Numbered from the stretch's first letter, positions 1 through 8,398 are shown. The stretch: DNA of 64,000 nucleotides from Vibrio litoralis DSM 17657 (GCF_000426765.1 NZ_AUFZ01000018.1:124001-188000); one strand, 5' to 3'. Notes: generated from the letters alone by a model not told the origin. Translations and numbers: made by a program.

Positions 1-133
1 ACATTGATTTTCTTCTTGTGAAGATACTCACATTTTTATTGCTGAATAAATCATTAAGATCTAATATCCACGCCAAATTCAGGGTCAATCATTTACCCAT
101 TTCCCTTACTTAAATTTATCGTGGAGAAGATGC

Positions 134-1339
134 ATGTCTGCGCCTTTTAGTTTAATCAAACTAACCTTCTTAATCGCCATTTTGGCGGCAGTTGGCCAAA
201 TGACGCAAACCATGTATGTACCATCAATGGGTTACATGGCACATGAATTTCATGTATCCGCAGCTTCAATGCAAGCGGTGATGGCCTGCTATTTAATTCC
301 TTATGGATTATCGCAATTTATTTATGGCCCATTATCGGATCGCTTAGGCCGTCGCCCTATTATTTTGGCTGGTTTAGCTATTTATATTGTTGGTTCACTC
401 ATTGCGCTTTTTTCTCATAACTTTAGCTTATTCTTAGTGGCAAGTTTTATCCAAGGTATTGGCATTGGTTGTGGTGGCGCGATGGCAAGAACATTAAGTC
501 GCGATTGCTTTTCCGGGCAAGACTTGCATAAGGTCAATAGCTTGATCAGCATGTGCCTGATGTTTTCACCACTAGTGGCTCCATTATTGGGTGGCTACTT
601 AACAGAAGCGTTTAATTGGCGCAGCAGCTACTTGTTTCTGGCTCTATTTAGCATTGGCGTGACCATTATTATGTTCACCCATATGACGGAAACATTGCCG
701 AAGGAATCACGTCGCTATGACTCAGTGGCAACTAGCTACCGTTACGTAATGAGCAATCGTCAATTCCAAGGTTACTTATTATGCTTAGTCGCTACTTTTG
801 CTGGCGTAGCATTATTTGAAGCCGCGGCAGGGGTACTACTTGGTGGTAAGCTCAAAATGGCAGCGACCACGGTAAGTTTGTTATTTATTGTACCAATTCC
901 CGGCTACTTGCTAGGAGCGGCAATGTCGAGCTGGATTGCGGCGCGTCACTCAGAAAAGCGCGCGCTGAACTTCGGCTTGGTCGCGATTGCGATTGGCTCA
1001 TTGGTGATATTTATTCCGGGAGTATTTGGTTTCACCAACGCGGTAAGTTTAGTCGGTGGCGCAACCATCTACTTCTTAGGCGCTGGTGTGTTATTTCCAG
1101 CGGCGACGACAGGTGCTATCTCACCGTTTCCTCATCATGCAGGAACGGCAGGAGCATTATTAGGTGGCATACAGAACTTTGGCGCGGGAATGGCAACCCT
1201 ATTGGCAGCGATGATGCCAGCACAAAACCAGCTTCCACTAGGGGCGTTAATGCTTGCGATGTCACTACTAGCAGTCATCGGCCTACATAGAGTCAATAAA
1301 ACACCGATGCCGCCAGATGTATTGAGTAGCACGCTGTAA
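134..1339 (+). CDS. emrD: EmrD-type multidrug efflux MFS transporter
   Basis: This is a 401-residue, 12-helix inner-membrane transporter of the major facilitator superfamily (Bcr/CflA/EmrD drug:H+ antiporters). The sequence shows a very hydrophobic protein with the MFS motif A loop GPLSDRLGRRP at about residues 65-75, between helices 2 and 3, and the overall pattern of EmrD. The ATG is preceded by GGAGA at 123-127 with good spacing. It likely exports amphipathic compounds by proton antiport, but the substrate cannot be read from sequence. It stands alone. Its transcription probably ends at the intrinsic terminator carried by the small element just downstream (1442-1463). Family assignment is strong; the exact EmrD name is slightly less certain. 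Confidence 0.88.
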   Translation: MSAPFSLIKLTFLIAILAAVGQMTQTMYVPSMGYMAHEFHVSAASMQAVMACYLIPYGLSQFIYGPLSDRLGRRPIILAGLAIYIVGSLIALFSHNFSLFLVASFIQGIGIGCGGAMARTLSRDCFSGQDLHKVNSLISMCLMFSPLVAPLLGGYLTEAFNWRSSYLFLALFSIGVTIIMFTHMTETLPKESRRYDSVATSYRYVMSNRQFQGYLLCLVATFAGVALFEAAAGVLLGGKLKMAATTVSLLFIVPIPGYLLGAAMSSWIAARHSEKRALNFGLVAIAIGSLVIFIPGVFGFTNAVSLVGGATIYFLGAGVLFPAATTGAISPFPHHAGTAGALLGGIQNFGAGMATLLAAMMPAQNQLPLGALMLAMSLLAVIGLHRVNKTPMPPDVLSSTL

Positions 1340-1341
1340 TA

Positions 1342-1502
1342 ATACCAATCGCACTAATTATATGATCACTCTTGCTTGTTAAAAGCCTCGATAACTGCGT
1401 TATAAATTTTGATTGTAGAGCGACTACTTATCGAAATTTATGCCTTGTTCTCAAGGCTTTTTTCTTCGCAATTTTTGTTCACCTAATTAATTTGATTGGT
1501 AT
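1342..1502. mobile_element. 161-bp miniature inverted-repeat element
   Basis: The imperfect terminal inverted repeats match at 16 of 19 positions: 1342-1360 starts ATACCAATCGCACTAATTA, and 1484-1502 is its inverted partner. The interior is non-coding. It holds a small ATAAC/GTTAT hairpin near 1390 and a complete intrinsic terminator reading rightwards. The element fills the gap between emrD and the HopJ-family gene and stops 2 bp short of the latter's stop codon. The size, terminal repeats and lack of a transposase fit a MITE-like non-autonomous element. Only one copy is seen in this window, so mobility is inferred. Confidence 0.6.
1442..1463 (+). terminator. intrinsic terminator inside the 161-bp element
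   Basis: GCCTTG (1442-1447), loop TTCT, CAAGGC (1452-1457), then six T. It reads in the direction of emrD and is the only good terminator after that gene. Confidence 0.75.
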
Positions 1503-1504
1503 AA

Positions 1505-1843
1505 TTAATTCAGCGCTGGCGATGAGAATTTTATGCCATCCCAACCATGCTCAATAAAATTACGAATATTTTGATGATCATCGTTTTCTGGATGCTGTAA
1601 TACATCTTCACGGTAGAACTTACCAAAACAAGCCAAGGTTTGCGCTTGAGTTAAATTATGCATTTGAGCGAAGGCAAAGATCTTACAAGAGCCATTGTTT
1701 TGCCCTGCTTCATTTTCGACTTCACCATTGGTAAATGTGCTTGGAGTAAAGCTATAGTTCGCATCAATCGTAGCGATGGTCTGCTCAAATTCTACCGATA
1801 GCGGTTCAGTGGTGACTTGATGCAAAAATTCCGTTAATTCCAT
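1505..1843 (-). CDS. HopJ-family small protein
   Basis: A 112-residue soluble protein of the family annotated as 'HopJ type III effector' (Pfam HopJ). The sequence shows the conserved core: FTPSTFTNGEVENEAGQN, then GSCKIFAFAQ, and LACFGKFYREDVL...HQNIRNF near the C-terminus. Despite the name, the family is widespread in free-living marine bacteria, and no type III secretion context is visible here, so its role is unknown. I chose the ATG at 1843 because AAGGAG lies 9 nt upstream; an ATG at 1849 would sit only 3 nt from that site. Longer starts would run into the repeat element at 1873-2139. Its stop codon lies 2 bp from the 161-bp element, so the gene is boxed between two different miniature elements. 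Confidence 0.75.
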   Translation of the reverse strand: MELTEFLHQVTTEPLSVEFEQTIATIDANYSFTPSTFTNGEVENEAGQNNGSCKIFAFAQMHNLTQAQTLACFGKFYREDVLQHPENDDHQNIRNFIEHGWDGIKFSSPALN

Positions 1844-1872
1844 AATCATCTTCTCCTTAAATCTAAATAGTG

Positions 1873-2139
1873 TATACCCAAGTGACTTCAAGATGCAGAA
1901 TTCAGAGCTATCATCCAGACCTTTAGGCAAGGAAGATTGGCGAAGGAATGTAGGTACCTTTCAAACCAATCTGACACTGCATAAAGGTTTGGATGAAGCT
2001 CCCGAAGGGCAAGTTAAAACAAGCTTTATGCTGCGTTAAATTGAACAGAGATAGAATAACTATGATCATGTTCAATTTGTCTTGCCTAAAGCTTGTTTTA
2101 TTCTTGCTGAAACTCGCATCTTGAAGTTACTTGGGTATA
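1873..2139. mobile_element. 267-bp palindromic miniature element, copy 1
   Basis: The 24-bp terminal inverted repeats differ at one position: 1873 starts TATACCCAAGTGACTTCAAG, and 2139 is its inverted partner. The interior is similar along its whole length to the copy at 48770-49035, including CAGAGCTATCATCCAG near the left end and GATGAAGCTCCC in the middle. Internal inverted repeats would fold into two further hairpins inside the outer stem. No open reading frame is credible. It lies 3 bp beyond the fbpC stop codon and 29 bp from the HopJ-family start. Confidence 0.85.
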
Positions 2140-2142
2140 AAA

Positions 2143-3225
2143 CTAGAATACCAAAGCACCATCACAATCGACAGTCACTGACACATTCTGCCCAACTTCA
2201 AGTAAATGATGTGATTGACCGAGTAATTGCACGCCTTGCACATCCACCACATAACGACAATGATCGCCCATGAATTGCTGTTCAATCACTCGATTTTCGC
2301 TGCTCTCATCTAATTGCAATAATACTTGCTGCGGCCTTAATAAAATTTCACAACCTTGCCCTACCGCTATCGAATCAACACTGACTACTTGTAATTCGCC
2401 AAGTACGGTATCAAATCGGCTCGGTGCGAGTTTTTGTGCGGGGAGATAACAACCGCCGCCTAAAAAGTTCGCCACAAACTTGCTCGAAGGTTGGTAATAC
2501 AATTGAGCTGCACTACCGAACTGTTCTATAACCCCATTGTTCATGACAGCCATTTTATCGGAGAAGGCAAAAGCTTCTTCACGGGAGTGAGTAACAAAAA
2601 TCGCCGTCACCCCTTGTTGCTTAAAGATACGGCGAATATCGCGAATTAACTCATGACGTACTTGAGTATCGATATTCGAGAAGGGTTCATCTAGCAATAA
2701 TAAATCTGGCTGACACGCCAAGGAGCGCGCAATCGCCACTCGTTGCTGTTGCCCACCCGATAACTGATGAGGATATCGCTCTGCTAAGCCGCTTAAGTGC
2801 ACTAGGTTTAGCATGTTTTCAACCATCTCAGCCTGAGCAACTTTGCTTTGTTCTGATAAACCAAAGGCCACATTTTGCGCTACCGTCAGATGTGGGAATA
2901 ACGCGTAATCTTGAAAGATCAGGCCAATATTACGCTGTTCAGGCGGTAACCAATGCTCACCATCATCGATAACCTTGCCATTTAAGGTCATTTCTCCTGA
3001 TGCTAGCGGTAGCAAACCGGCAATAGCTTTTAATAACGTGGTTTTACCACAACCACTTGCGCCAAGTAAGCAGACAATCTCCCCTTGGTTCACCGCCAGA
3101 TTCAGTTTCTCTAATACTGGCGTTGTAGCCTGATTCGATTGCACACTCGATGAATAACGACAGGTTAAATGTTGGATATTTAAAGCGGTCGCCGCTGACT
3201 CTAAAGGTTGAGAATTTTGCGTCAT
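2143..3225 (-). CDS. fbpC: Ferric iron ABC transporter ATP-binding protein
   Basis: This 360-residue cytoplasmic ATPase powers uptake of periplasmic Fe3+ through FbpB. It shows Walker A GASGCGKT at residues 55-62, signature LSGGQQQRVAIARSL, Walker B LLLLDEPFSNID, a switch histidine in FVTHSREEA, and a C-terminal regulatory (TOBE-like) region. It is the last gene of fbpABC, with its ATG 1 bp after the fbpB stop, implying translational coupling. The operon has a Fur-type promoter upstream of fbpA. A general spermidine/iron/thiamine ATPase would look similar, but the FbpA and two-domain permease neighbours point to ferric iron. Confidence 0.88.
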   Translation of the reverse strand: MTQNSQPLESAATALNIQHLTCRYSSSVQSNQATTPVLEKLNLAVNQGEIVCLLGASGCGKTTLLKAIAGLLPLASGEMTLNGKVIDDGEHWLPPEQRNIGLIFQDYALFPHLTVAQNVAFGLSEQSKVAQAEMVENMLNLVHLSGLAERYPHQLSGGQQQRVAIARSLACQPDLLLLDEPFSNIDTQVRHELIRDIRRIFKQQGVTAIFVTHSREEAFAFSDKMAVMNNGVIEQFGSAAQLYYQPSSKFVANFLGGGCYLPAQKLAPSRFDTVLGELQVVSVDSIAVGQGCEILLRPQQVLLQLDESSENRVIEQQFMGDHCRYVVDVQGVQLLGQSHHLLEVGQNVSVTVDCDGALVF

Positions 3226-3226
3226 T

Positions 3227-4870
3227 TTAATGCACCTTTTCTAATGAGCGGTTAACTAAAATCAGTGGGATTAATCCAACCAAAACTAATAATATGGCGG
3301 GTAAAGCGGCTAGTTCTAATTGCTGATCAGAAACATAGTTATAAACGTAGGTCGCTAGAGTTTCAAAATTAAACGGTCGCAGCAAAATCGACGCGTTGAG
3401 CTCTTTCATAGATTCAATAAAAACTAACAAACCAGCAATCAACGCCCCTCGCATCACTAACGGAAGATGAACACGCTTGAGCATCTGGGTAGAGTTACAC
3501 CCCATCGTGCGCGCTGCCATGTCCAAGTTTGGAGAGACTTTGGCTAAGCTACTTTCAACACTCCCCACCGCCACAGCTGCAAAACGTACTGTCAAAGCAA
3601 AAATCAAAGCAAACATAGTGCCGGAGAATATAAGACCCGGTCTTCCCCATTCCATCAGTTTGGCAAGGTCATTGACACTATGATCTAAGGTTAATACCGC
3701 CACCATTATGCCAATGGCTAACACGGTACCGGGAACGGCATAACCAAGAGCAGCAAGACGCATAGGCAGACTACTGCTCGTCGATACTCGCTCACCGCCT
3801 TGAGAGTTTAAGCGCTGATAGAAGTTAACGAATAAAGCGATCAAGACACAGACTAATGCGACACTCAGTGATACTTTCAAACTATTAAGTGAATAAGATT
3901 GGAATTCGAGCGTCCAGCTACTGCTGAAGTAATCCGCCGCATAACTGACCAGTTGAGCGATTGGTAAAACAAACCCAGCCAGCACTAGTCCCCAGCACCA
4001 TACGAGCGCCAATAATTTTGTCCATCCTTGCAGCGAATAACGGTTATCTTCATGGCTAGAGAACTGAGCTTGAAAATGCTTTTGCTTACGTCGGCTATAT
4101 CGCTCTGCGCTGAGTAATAGCACTACCACCAATAGCATAATCGCTGAAATTTTAGCGGCCGCCGTTAAGTTAGAATAGCCAAGCCAAGTATCATAAACCG
4201 CAGTAGTTAAGGTACTCACAGCAAAATAACTGACCGTACCAAAATCACCTATCGTTTCCATCGCCACCAAAGACAACCCTATCGCAATTGCTGGCCGAGC
4301 TAAAGGTAGAGAGACTCGGAAGAAACTTTGCCAAGGGGTACATTTTAATAGGCGTGCTGATTGTAATAACGAGCTGCTTTGCTCCATAAAAGCAGAGCGT
4401 GCGAGAAGATAAACATAAGGATAAAAAACCAAGGCAAGAATAGTCATCGCGCCAGGCAAGGTTCTTAAATCAGGAAACCAATATTGTTGCGGGGTAAGCT
4501 CAAAGGTATTTCTGAGCCAGATTTGAATTGGACCTGCAAAATCAAACCAATCGGTATAAATATAGCCCACAATATATCCAGGCATCGCCAATGGGAGCAC
4601 TAACGCCCACTGCAATATTTTTTCACCGGGCAGTTTACACATCGCCATTAGCCAAGCACTTGGCAGGCCAAACACCAATGTCAGCAACATAGTGCCGATA
4701 ACTAAAAGAAAGGTATTTAATGTATAGGTAGGTAGAACTGTCGCAAACAAGTGAGCAAACAATTCATCACTATCACCGATAGCGGTATAAAAGATGGCCA
4801 AGATCGGCAAAACCAGCAAGATAGCAGCGACCCAACTGGTTATTTTCCAAGATAAATACTTTTCTTTCAT
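3227..4870 (-). CDS. fbpB: Ferric iron ABC transporter permease (fused, two-domain)
   Basis: A 547-residue inner-membrane permease carrying two binding-protein-dependent transport domains in tandem, about 12 membrane helices in all, as in FbpB/SfuB/HitB. Each half has an EAA-type loop (for example LLKCTPWQSFFRVSLPLARP and MGCNSTQMLKRVHLPLVMRG) that docks onto the ATPase FbpC. I chose the ATG at 4870: the only upstream alternative is a TTG at 4888, and neither has a strong ribosome site. A hairpin with a T run lies between fbpA and this gene, so the permease is probably made at a lower level than the binding protein. Confidence 0.88.
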   Translation of the reverse strand: MKEKYLSWKITSWVAAILLVLPILAIFYTAIGDSDELFAHLFATVLPTYTLNTFLLVIGTMLLTLVFGLPSAWLMAMCKLPGEKILQWALVLPLAMPGYIVGYIYTDWFDFAGPIQIWLRNTFELTPQQYWFPDLRTLPGAMTILALVFYPYVYLLARSAFMEQSSSLLQSARLLKCTPWQSFFRVSLPLARPAIAIGLSLVAMETIGDFGTVSYFAVSTLTTAVYDTWLGYSNLTAAAKISAIMLLVVVLLLSAERYSRRKQKHFQAQFSSHEDNRYSLQGWTKLLALVWCWGLVLAGFVLPIAQLVSYAADYFSSSWTLEFQSYSLNSLKVSLSVALVCVLIALFVNFYQRLNSQGGERVSTSSSLPMRLAALGYAVPGTVLAIGIMVAVLTLDHSVNDLAKLMEWGRPGLIFSGTMFALIFALTVRFAAVAVGSVESSLAKVSPNLDMAARTMGCNSTQMLKRVHLPLVMRGALIAGLLVFIESMKELNASILLRPFNFETLATYVYNYVSDQQLELAALPAILLVLVGLIPLILVNRSLEKVH

Positions 4871-4893
4871 TATAATATTATGTACCAAACGAC

Positions 4894-4920
4894 AAAAGGG
4901 AAGCCTGAGCCTCCCTATTT
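4894..4920 (-). terminator. attenuator between fbpA and fbpB
   Basis: On the minus strand, GGGAGGC/GCTTCCC form a 7-bp stem with one G-U pair and a 4-nt loop (4898-4915), followed by TTTT (4894-4897). Its place inside the operon suggests partial termination that favours fbpA. Confidence 0.6.
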
Positions 4921-4955
4921 ATTAGTCACTATTGAGTAACTCGATAACGCTAAAT

Positions 4956-5969
4956 TTATAAATCAAATTTAACTTCATCAAGTAGCTTAACGGCTGCTTC
5001 ATGATTCGCTGCGATATCATCTAAAGACAAGTCATCCGCTTTATAGTCACCCCAAGATGCCACTAATTCTGAAGCTTCAACACCCGGTTTAACTGGAGAT
5101 TCAAAGTTGTCTTTAGCATACATTTTCTGTGCAGCATCGCCAGATAAGAACTCCATAAGTTTGAGCGCATTCTCTTTATTCGGCGCATATTTGGCCATCG
5201 CCATGCCACTGATGTTTACGTGTGTGCCAAAGGCTTCTTGACCTGGGAAGTTAATGTAAACCGCGTCAGCCCATGCTTTTTGTTTATCATCGCTCAGCAT
5301 TTTACCTAAGTAGTAACTATTGCCGATAGAGTAATCACATAAGCCTTCTTTAATCGCTTGAACTTGTCCACGATCATTACCTTGAGGTTTACGTGCTAAG
5401 TTCGCTTTTACGCCTTCTAACCACTGTTTAGTTTCCGCTTCACCATGATGAGCGATCACCGCCGAAACTAAAGAGACATTGTAAGGGTGCTTACCTGAAC
5501 GAGTACAAATCTTGCCTTTATATTCAGGTTTCGCTAAATCCATATAATCAAATGAAGCCGGTAGTTTACCTACGCGATCTTTTGATGAATAAACCGCACG
5601 AGCACGCGTTGTCACGCCAAACCACTCGCCTTCTTTATCACGATACTGAGATGGGATATTGCCATTAATTACATCACTATTTACGGCTTGAACAACATCT
5701 TTATTGCTCAGCTCAGCCAAGCGGCTAATATCGACTGTAAGTACTACGTCAGCCGGGCTGTATTCGCCCTCTTGAACTAGTTTTTCCGCCAAGCCATCTT
5801 TAGCAAATTTCACATTTACTTTAATGCCAGTTTCTTGAGTAAACTCTTTTAGCATAGGCTCAACAAGAAATGGTTGGCGATAAGAGTAAACATTCACTTC
5901 TTCAGCCGCCATCGCAATAGGGGCAAAAGTCGTTGCGGCAACCGCAGAGGCTAAAAATAGCTTTTTCAT
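4956..5969 (-). CDS. fbpA: Periplasmic ferric-iron-binding protein
   Basis: A 337-residue extracellular solute-binding protein that captures Fe3+ in the periplasm and hands it to FbpB/FbpC. It starts with a signal peptide (MKKLFLASAVAATTFAPIAMA, cleavage after AMA), then EEVNVYSYRQPFLVEPML, typical of the Fbp/FutA/IdiA iron-binding class. A C-terminal YY pair (SIGNSYYLGKM) matches the tyrosines that ligate iron in FbpA. I chose ATG 5969: AAGGA lies 8 nt upstream, whereas the ATG at 5978 almost touches that site. It is the first gene of a three-gene operon with its own sigma-70 promoter and overlapping Fur-type box. Confidence 0.9.
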   Translation of the reverse strand: MKKLFLASAVAATTFAPIAMAAEEVNVYSYRQPFLVEPMLKEFTQETGIKVNVKFAKDGLAEKLVQEGEYSPADVVLTVDISRLAELSNKDVVQAVNSDVINGNIPSQYRDKEGEWFGVTTRARAVYSSKDRVGKLPASFDYMDLAKPEYKGKICTRSGKHPYNVSLVSAVIAHHGEAETKQWLEGVKANLARKPQGNDRGQVQAIKEGLCDYSIGNSYYLGKMLSDDKQKAWADAVYINFPGQEAFGTHVNISGMAMAKYAPNKENALKLMEFLSGDAAQKMYAKDNFESPVKPGVEASELVASWGDYKADDLSLDDIAANHEAAVKLLDEVKFDL

Positions 5970-5996
5970 CAAACTCATCCTTCAATCAAATACAAA

Positions 5997-6011
5997 CAAT
6001 AACAATTATCA
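5997..6011 (-). promoter_or_regulatory. candidate Fur box of fbpABC
   Basis: The minus strand reads TGATAATTGTTATTG. Compared with the 7-1-7 Fur consensus TGATAATNATTATCA, it matches all 7 positions of the first half and 4 of 7 in the second. It lies just downstream of the -10 element, where bound Fur would block transcription. Confidence 0.6.
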
Positions 6012-6020
6012 GTTGCGTTT

Positions 6021-6048
6021 ATTGTATAGAGTGCAGCTTTTAACTCAA
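6021..6048 (-). promoter_or_regulatory. sigma-70 promoter of fbpABC
   Basis: On the minus strand, -35 TTGAGT (6043-6048), a 16-bp spacer, and -10 TACAAT (6021-6026). The Fur-type box follows immediately downstream. Confidence 0.65.
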
Positions 6049-6063
6049 CCTCTGCCAGCTCAC

Positions 6064-6096
6064 AAAAAATAAAAAACCCCACTCAAATGAGCAGGG
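6064..6096 (-). terminator. terminator of glnK-amtB
   Basis: On the minus strand, CCCTGCTC / GAGTGGGG (6077-6096) form an 8-bp stem with two G-U pairs and an ATTT loop, followed by a T-rich run (6064-6076). Confidence 0.75.
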
Positions 6097-6140
6097 CTTT
6101 GTAACAAAGTATAACGATGTAGTTAAAACAGAACGATAGG

Positions 6141-7358
6141 TTATTTACTTGACGTAAACTCTGGATAAGCTGCAACACCACAATCGTGCATATCAACACC
6201 ATCCATTTCTTCTTCTTCCGTTACTCGGATACCCATGGTTGCTTTTAGGATTCCCCAAACCACTAAGCTAGCACCAAATACCCATGCAAAGATAACTACC
6301 GCACCGTAAATTTGCGCGCCAAAGGTTGCATCAGAGTTACTAAATGGAACCATTAGTAGACCGAAGACACCACACACACCGTGCACTGAGATGGCACCCA
6401 CTGGATCATCAATCTTCACTTTATCTAGGAATAAGATACTAAAGATAACTAACACACCGGCAAGTGCACCAATCACAAGTGACATTACTGGTGATGGTGA
6501 TGCAGGGTCTGCCGTAATGGCAACTAGACCAGCCAATGCACCATTAAGGATCATAGTAAGATCAGCTTTGCCCCAAATCAGTTTCACCGTAATTAGAGCT
6601 GCCACTGCACCAGCCGCCGCAGCCGCATTGGTATTTAAGTAAACTTGACCAATTGCAGTTGCATCCGCCGCTGAAGATAACGCTAGCTGAGAGCCACCAT
6701 TAAAACCAAACCAACCAAACCAAAGGATAAATGTACCTAAAGTGGCTAATGGCATGTTTGAACCTTGAATTGGGTGAACTTCACCATTCTTTCCGTATTT
6801 ACCTTTACGTGCACCAAGTAGTAACACACCCGCTAATGCCGCTGCAGCACCCGCCATGTGAACAATACCTGAGCCTGCGAAATCACTGAAACCAGCAGCA
6901 GATAAGAAACCACCGCCCCAAGTCCAGTAACCTTCAATTGGGTAGATAAAGCCAGTTAATACCACACTAAAGATCAAGAAAGTAGACAGTTTCATACGTT
7001 CCGCTACCGCACCAGATACCACTGACATTGCTGTCGCGACAAATACTACTTGGAAGAAAAAGTCTGATTCTAAAGAGTGTGAAGCACCTTCACCTTGAGA
7101 ACCAATCAGGCCGCCAAACGATGGGAAAACCCCACCTTCTGCATTACCAACGTACATGATGTTATAGCCGACCAATAAGAACATGGTGCAAGCAATACCG
7201 AACAGTACAAAGTTTTTAGTTAAAATTTCTGTGGTATTTTTTGAACGAACTAAGCCCGCTTCTAACATGGCAAAACCCGCAGCCATCCACATTACTAGTG
7301 CACCAGATATCAGTAAGAAAAACGTATCTAACGCGTATTTGATTTCTACAATTTCCAT
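6141..7358 (-). CDS. amtB: Ammonium transporter
   Basis: A 405-residue inner-membrane channel of the Amt/Rh family that conducts ammonium/ammonia into the cell. It has eleven or so hydrophobic segments, the family-typical NFVLFGIACTMFLLVGYN, and the two pore histidines in SGIVHMAGAAAAL and GAISVHGVCGVFG. It starts directly with MEIVEIKYALDTFFLL and shows no long cleavable leader of the E. coli AmtB type. It lies 27 bp downstream of glnK, whose product plugs the channel when nitrogen is plentiful. Both should be expressed from the sigma-54 promoter upstream of glnK. Confidence 0.93.
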   Translation of the reverse strand: MEIVEIKYALDTFFLLISGALVMWMAAGFAMLEAGLVRSKNTTEILTKNFVLFGIACTMFLLVGYNIMYVGNAEGGVFPSFGGLIGSQGEGASHSLESDFFFQVVFVATAMSVVSGAVAERMKLSTFLIFSVVLTGFIYPIEGYWTWGGGFLSAAGFSDFAGSGIVHMAGAAAALAGVLLLGARKGKYGKNGEVHPIQGSNMPLATLGTFILWFGWFGFNGGSQLALSSAADATAIGQVYLNTNAAAAAGAVAALITVKLIWGKADLTMILNGALAGLVAITADPASPSPVMSLVIGALAGVLVIFSILFLDKVKIDDPVGAISVHGVCGVFGLLMVPFSNSDATFGAQIYGAVVIFAWVFGASLVVWGILKATMGIRVTEEEEMDGVDMHDCGVAAYPEFTSSK

Positions 7359-7385
7359 ATCTTAATTCTCCGTCCCTTTTATTCT

Positions 7386-7736
<351 letters not shown>

Positions 7737-7768
7737 TCATGATGCATTCCTTTAACATTTACAATGCT

Positions 7769-7785
7769 TTCAAGTTGCGTGCCAA
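7769..7785 (-). promoter_or_regulatory. sigma-54 promoter of glnK-amtB
   Basis: The minus strand reads TTGGCACGCAACTTGAA. Against TGGCAC-N5-TTGCW it matches all except C to A in the -12 block. The -24 GG and -12 GA are 10 nt apart, as required. The predicted leader is about 36 nt. Confidence 0.75.
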
Positions 7786-7845
7786 CTTTTTAAGCTGTTG
7801 ATTTAAAAGAAATGAGTAACAAAAGGGAATTGTAGGGGAAATTGC

Positions 7846-7864
7846 GCGCACCATAACAGTGCGC
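7846..7864. promoter_or_regulatory. NtrC-type enhancer site
   Basis: A perfect inverted repeat GCGCAC-N7-GTGCGC. It contains the GCAC-N7-GTGC core of NtrC binding sites and lies about 60-95 bp upstream of the sigma-54 -24/-12 elements. As a hairpin it could also help end transcription of the UPF0231 gene, although no T run follows. Confidence 0.6.
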
Positions 7865-7905
7865 ATGATTCACAACAAAATAGCAAGGAGGGAGGAAAAG
7901 AAAGG

Positions 7906-8280
7906 TTAGGCGACAAATGCACGCCAAGAATGCAAAACTTGCTCAAAATCTTCAATACCGCACCATGATTCACTTTCTTCATCATAAGCAGAAAGATCAT
8001 CCTCTCGCTCTTCTTCATAAGTGGAAGCTTCATGACTTAACAAATGGTTAGAAGAAATGTGCACTTCATTCTGCTCAAGAAACAAACTCCAATCTTGTCC
8101 TAATAAGCGCCATTCTTGGTTAATATTTCTCTGCGCACCAATTTGTTGCAAAATGCGATCAAGCTTAGCGGTATCAGTACCAATTTCTTCAATTAACCAA
8201 TGGCCAATGGCTTCATGTCCTGAAGAGAACACCACACGATAACTACCATCTAAGGTATTTTTCTTAAATTCAAAGTCCAT
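7906..8280 (-). CDS. yacL: UPF0231 family protein (YacL)
   Basis: A 124-residue acidic soluble protein of the UPF0231/YacL family, of unknown function. It aligns in pattern with E. coli YacL: MD[FY]EF at the start, [12 protein letters not shown] near residue 21, and a C-terminal [18 protein letters not shown]. It lies between acnB and glnK on the same strand, and in enterobacteria yacL also adjoins acnB, which supports the assignment. No domain predicts an activity. Confidence 0.85.
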   Translation of the reverse strand: MDFEFKKNTLDGSYRVVFSSGHEAIGHWLIEEIGTDTAKLDRILQQIGAQRNINQEWRLLGQDWSLFLEQNEVHISSNHLLSHEASTYEEEREDDLSAYDEESESWCGIEDFEQVLHSWRAFVA

Positions 8281-8398
8281 AACGGAGCACTTTTTCTTTT
8301 TAGGGAGGATATTGAGAGTTTACTTGGTAATGATTGGAAATGCGACTTGGCGAGTAGCGACACTAGCAAAGGGGGTCAAGAGCTCTTTCTCTCTAAAC

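Noticed and set aside
1..133. Regulatory signal upstream of emrD
   Set aside because: AT-rich; no convincing -35/-10 pair or operator apart from the ribosome site.
1372..1557. Small frame of 61 codons between emrD and the HopJ-family gene
   Set aside because: It runs through the inverted-repeat element and into the antisense of a real gene, with no ribosome site.
7803..8033. 76-codon minus-strand frame over the glnK control region
   Set aside because: It overlaps the NtrC-type site and the UPF0231 gene in another frame; Cys/Phe-rich random sequence.
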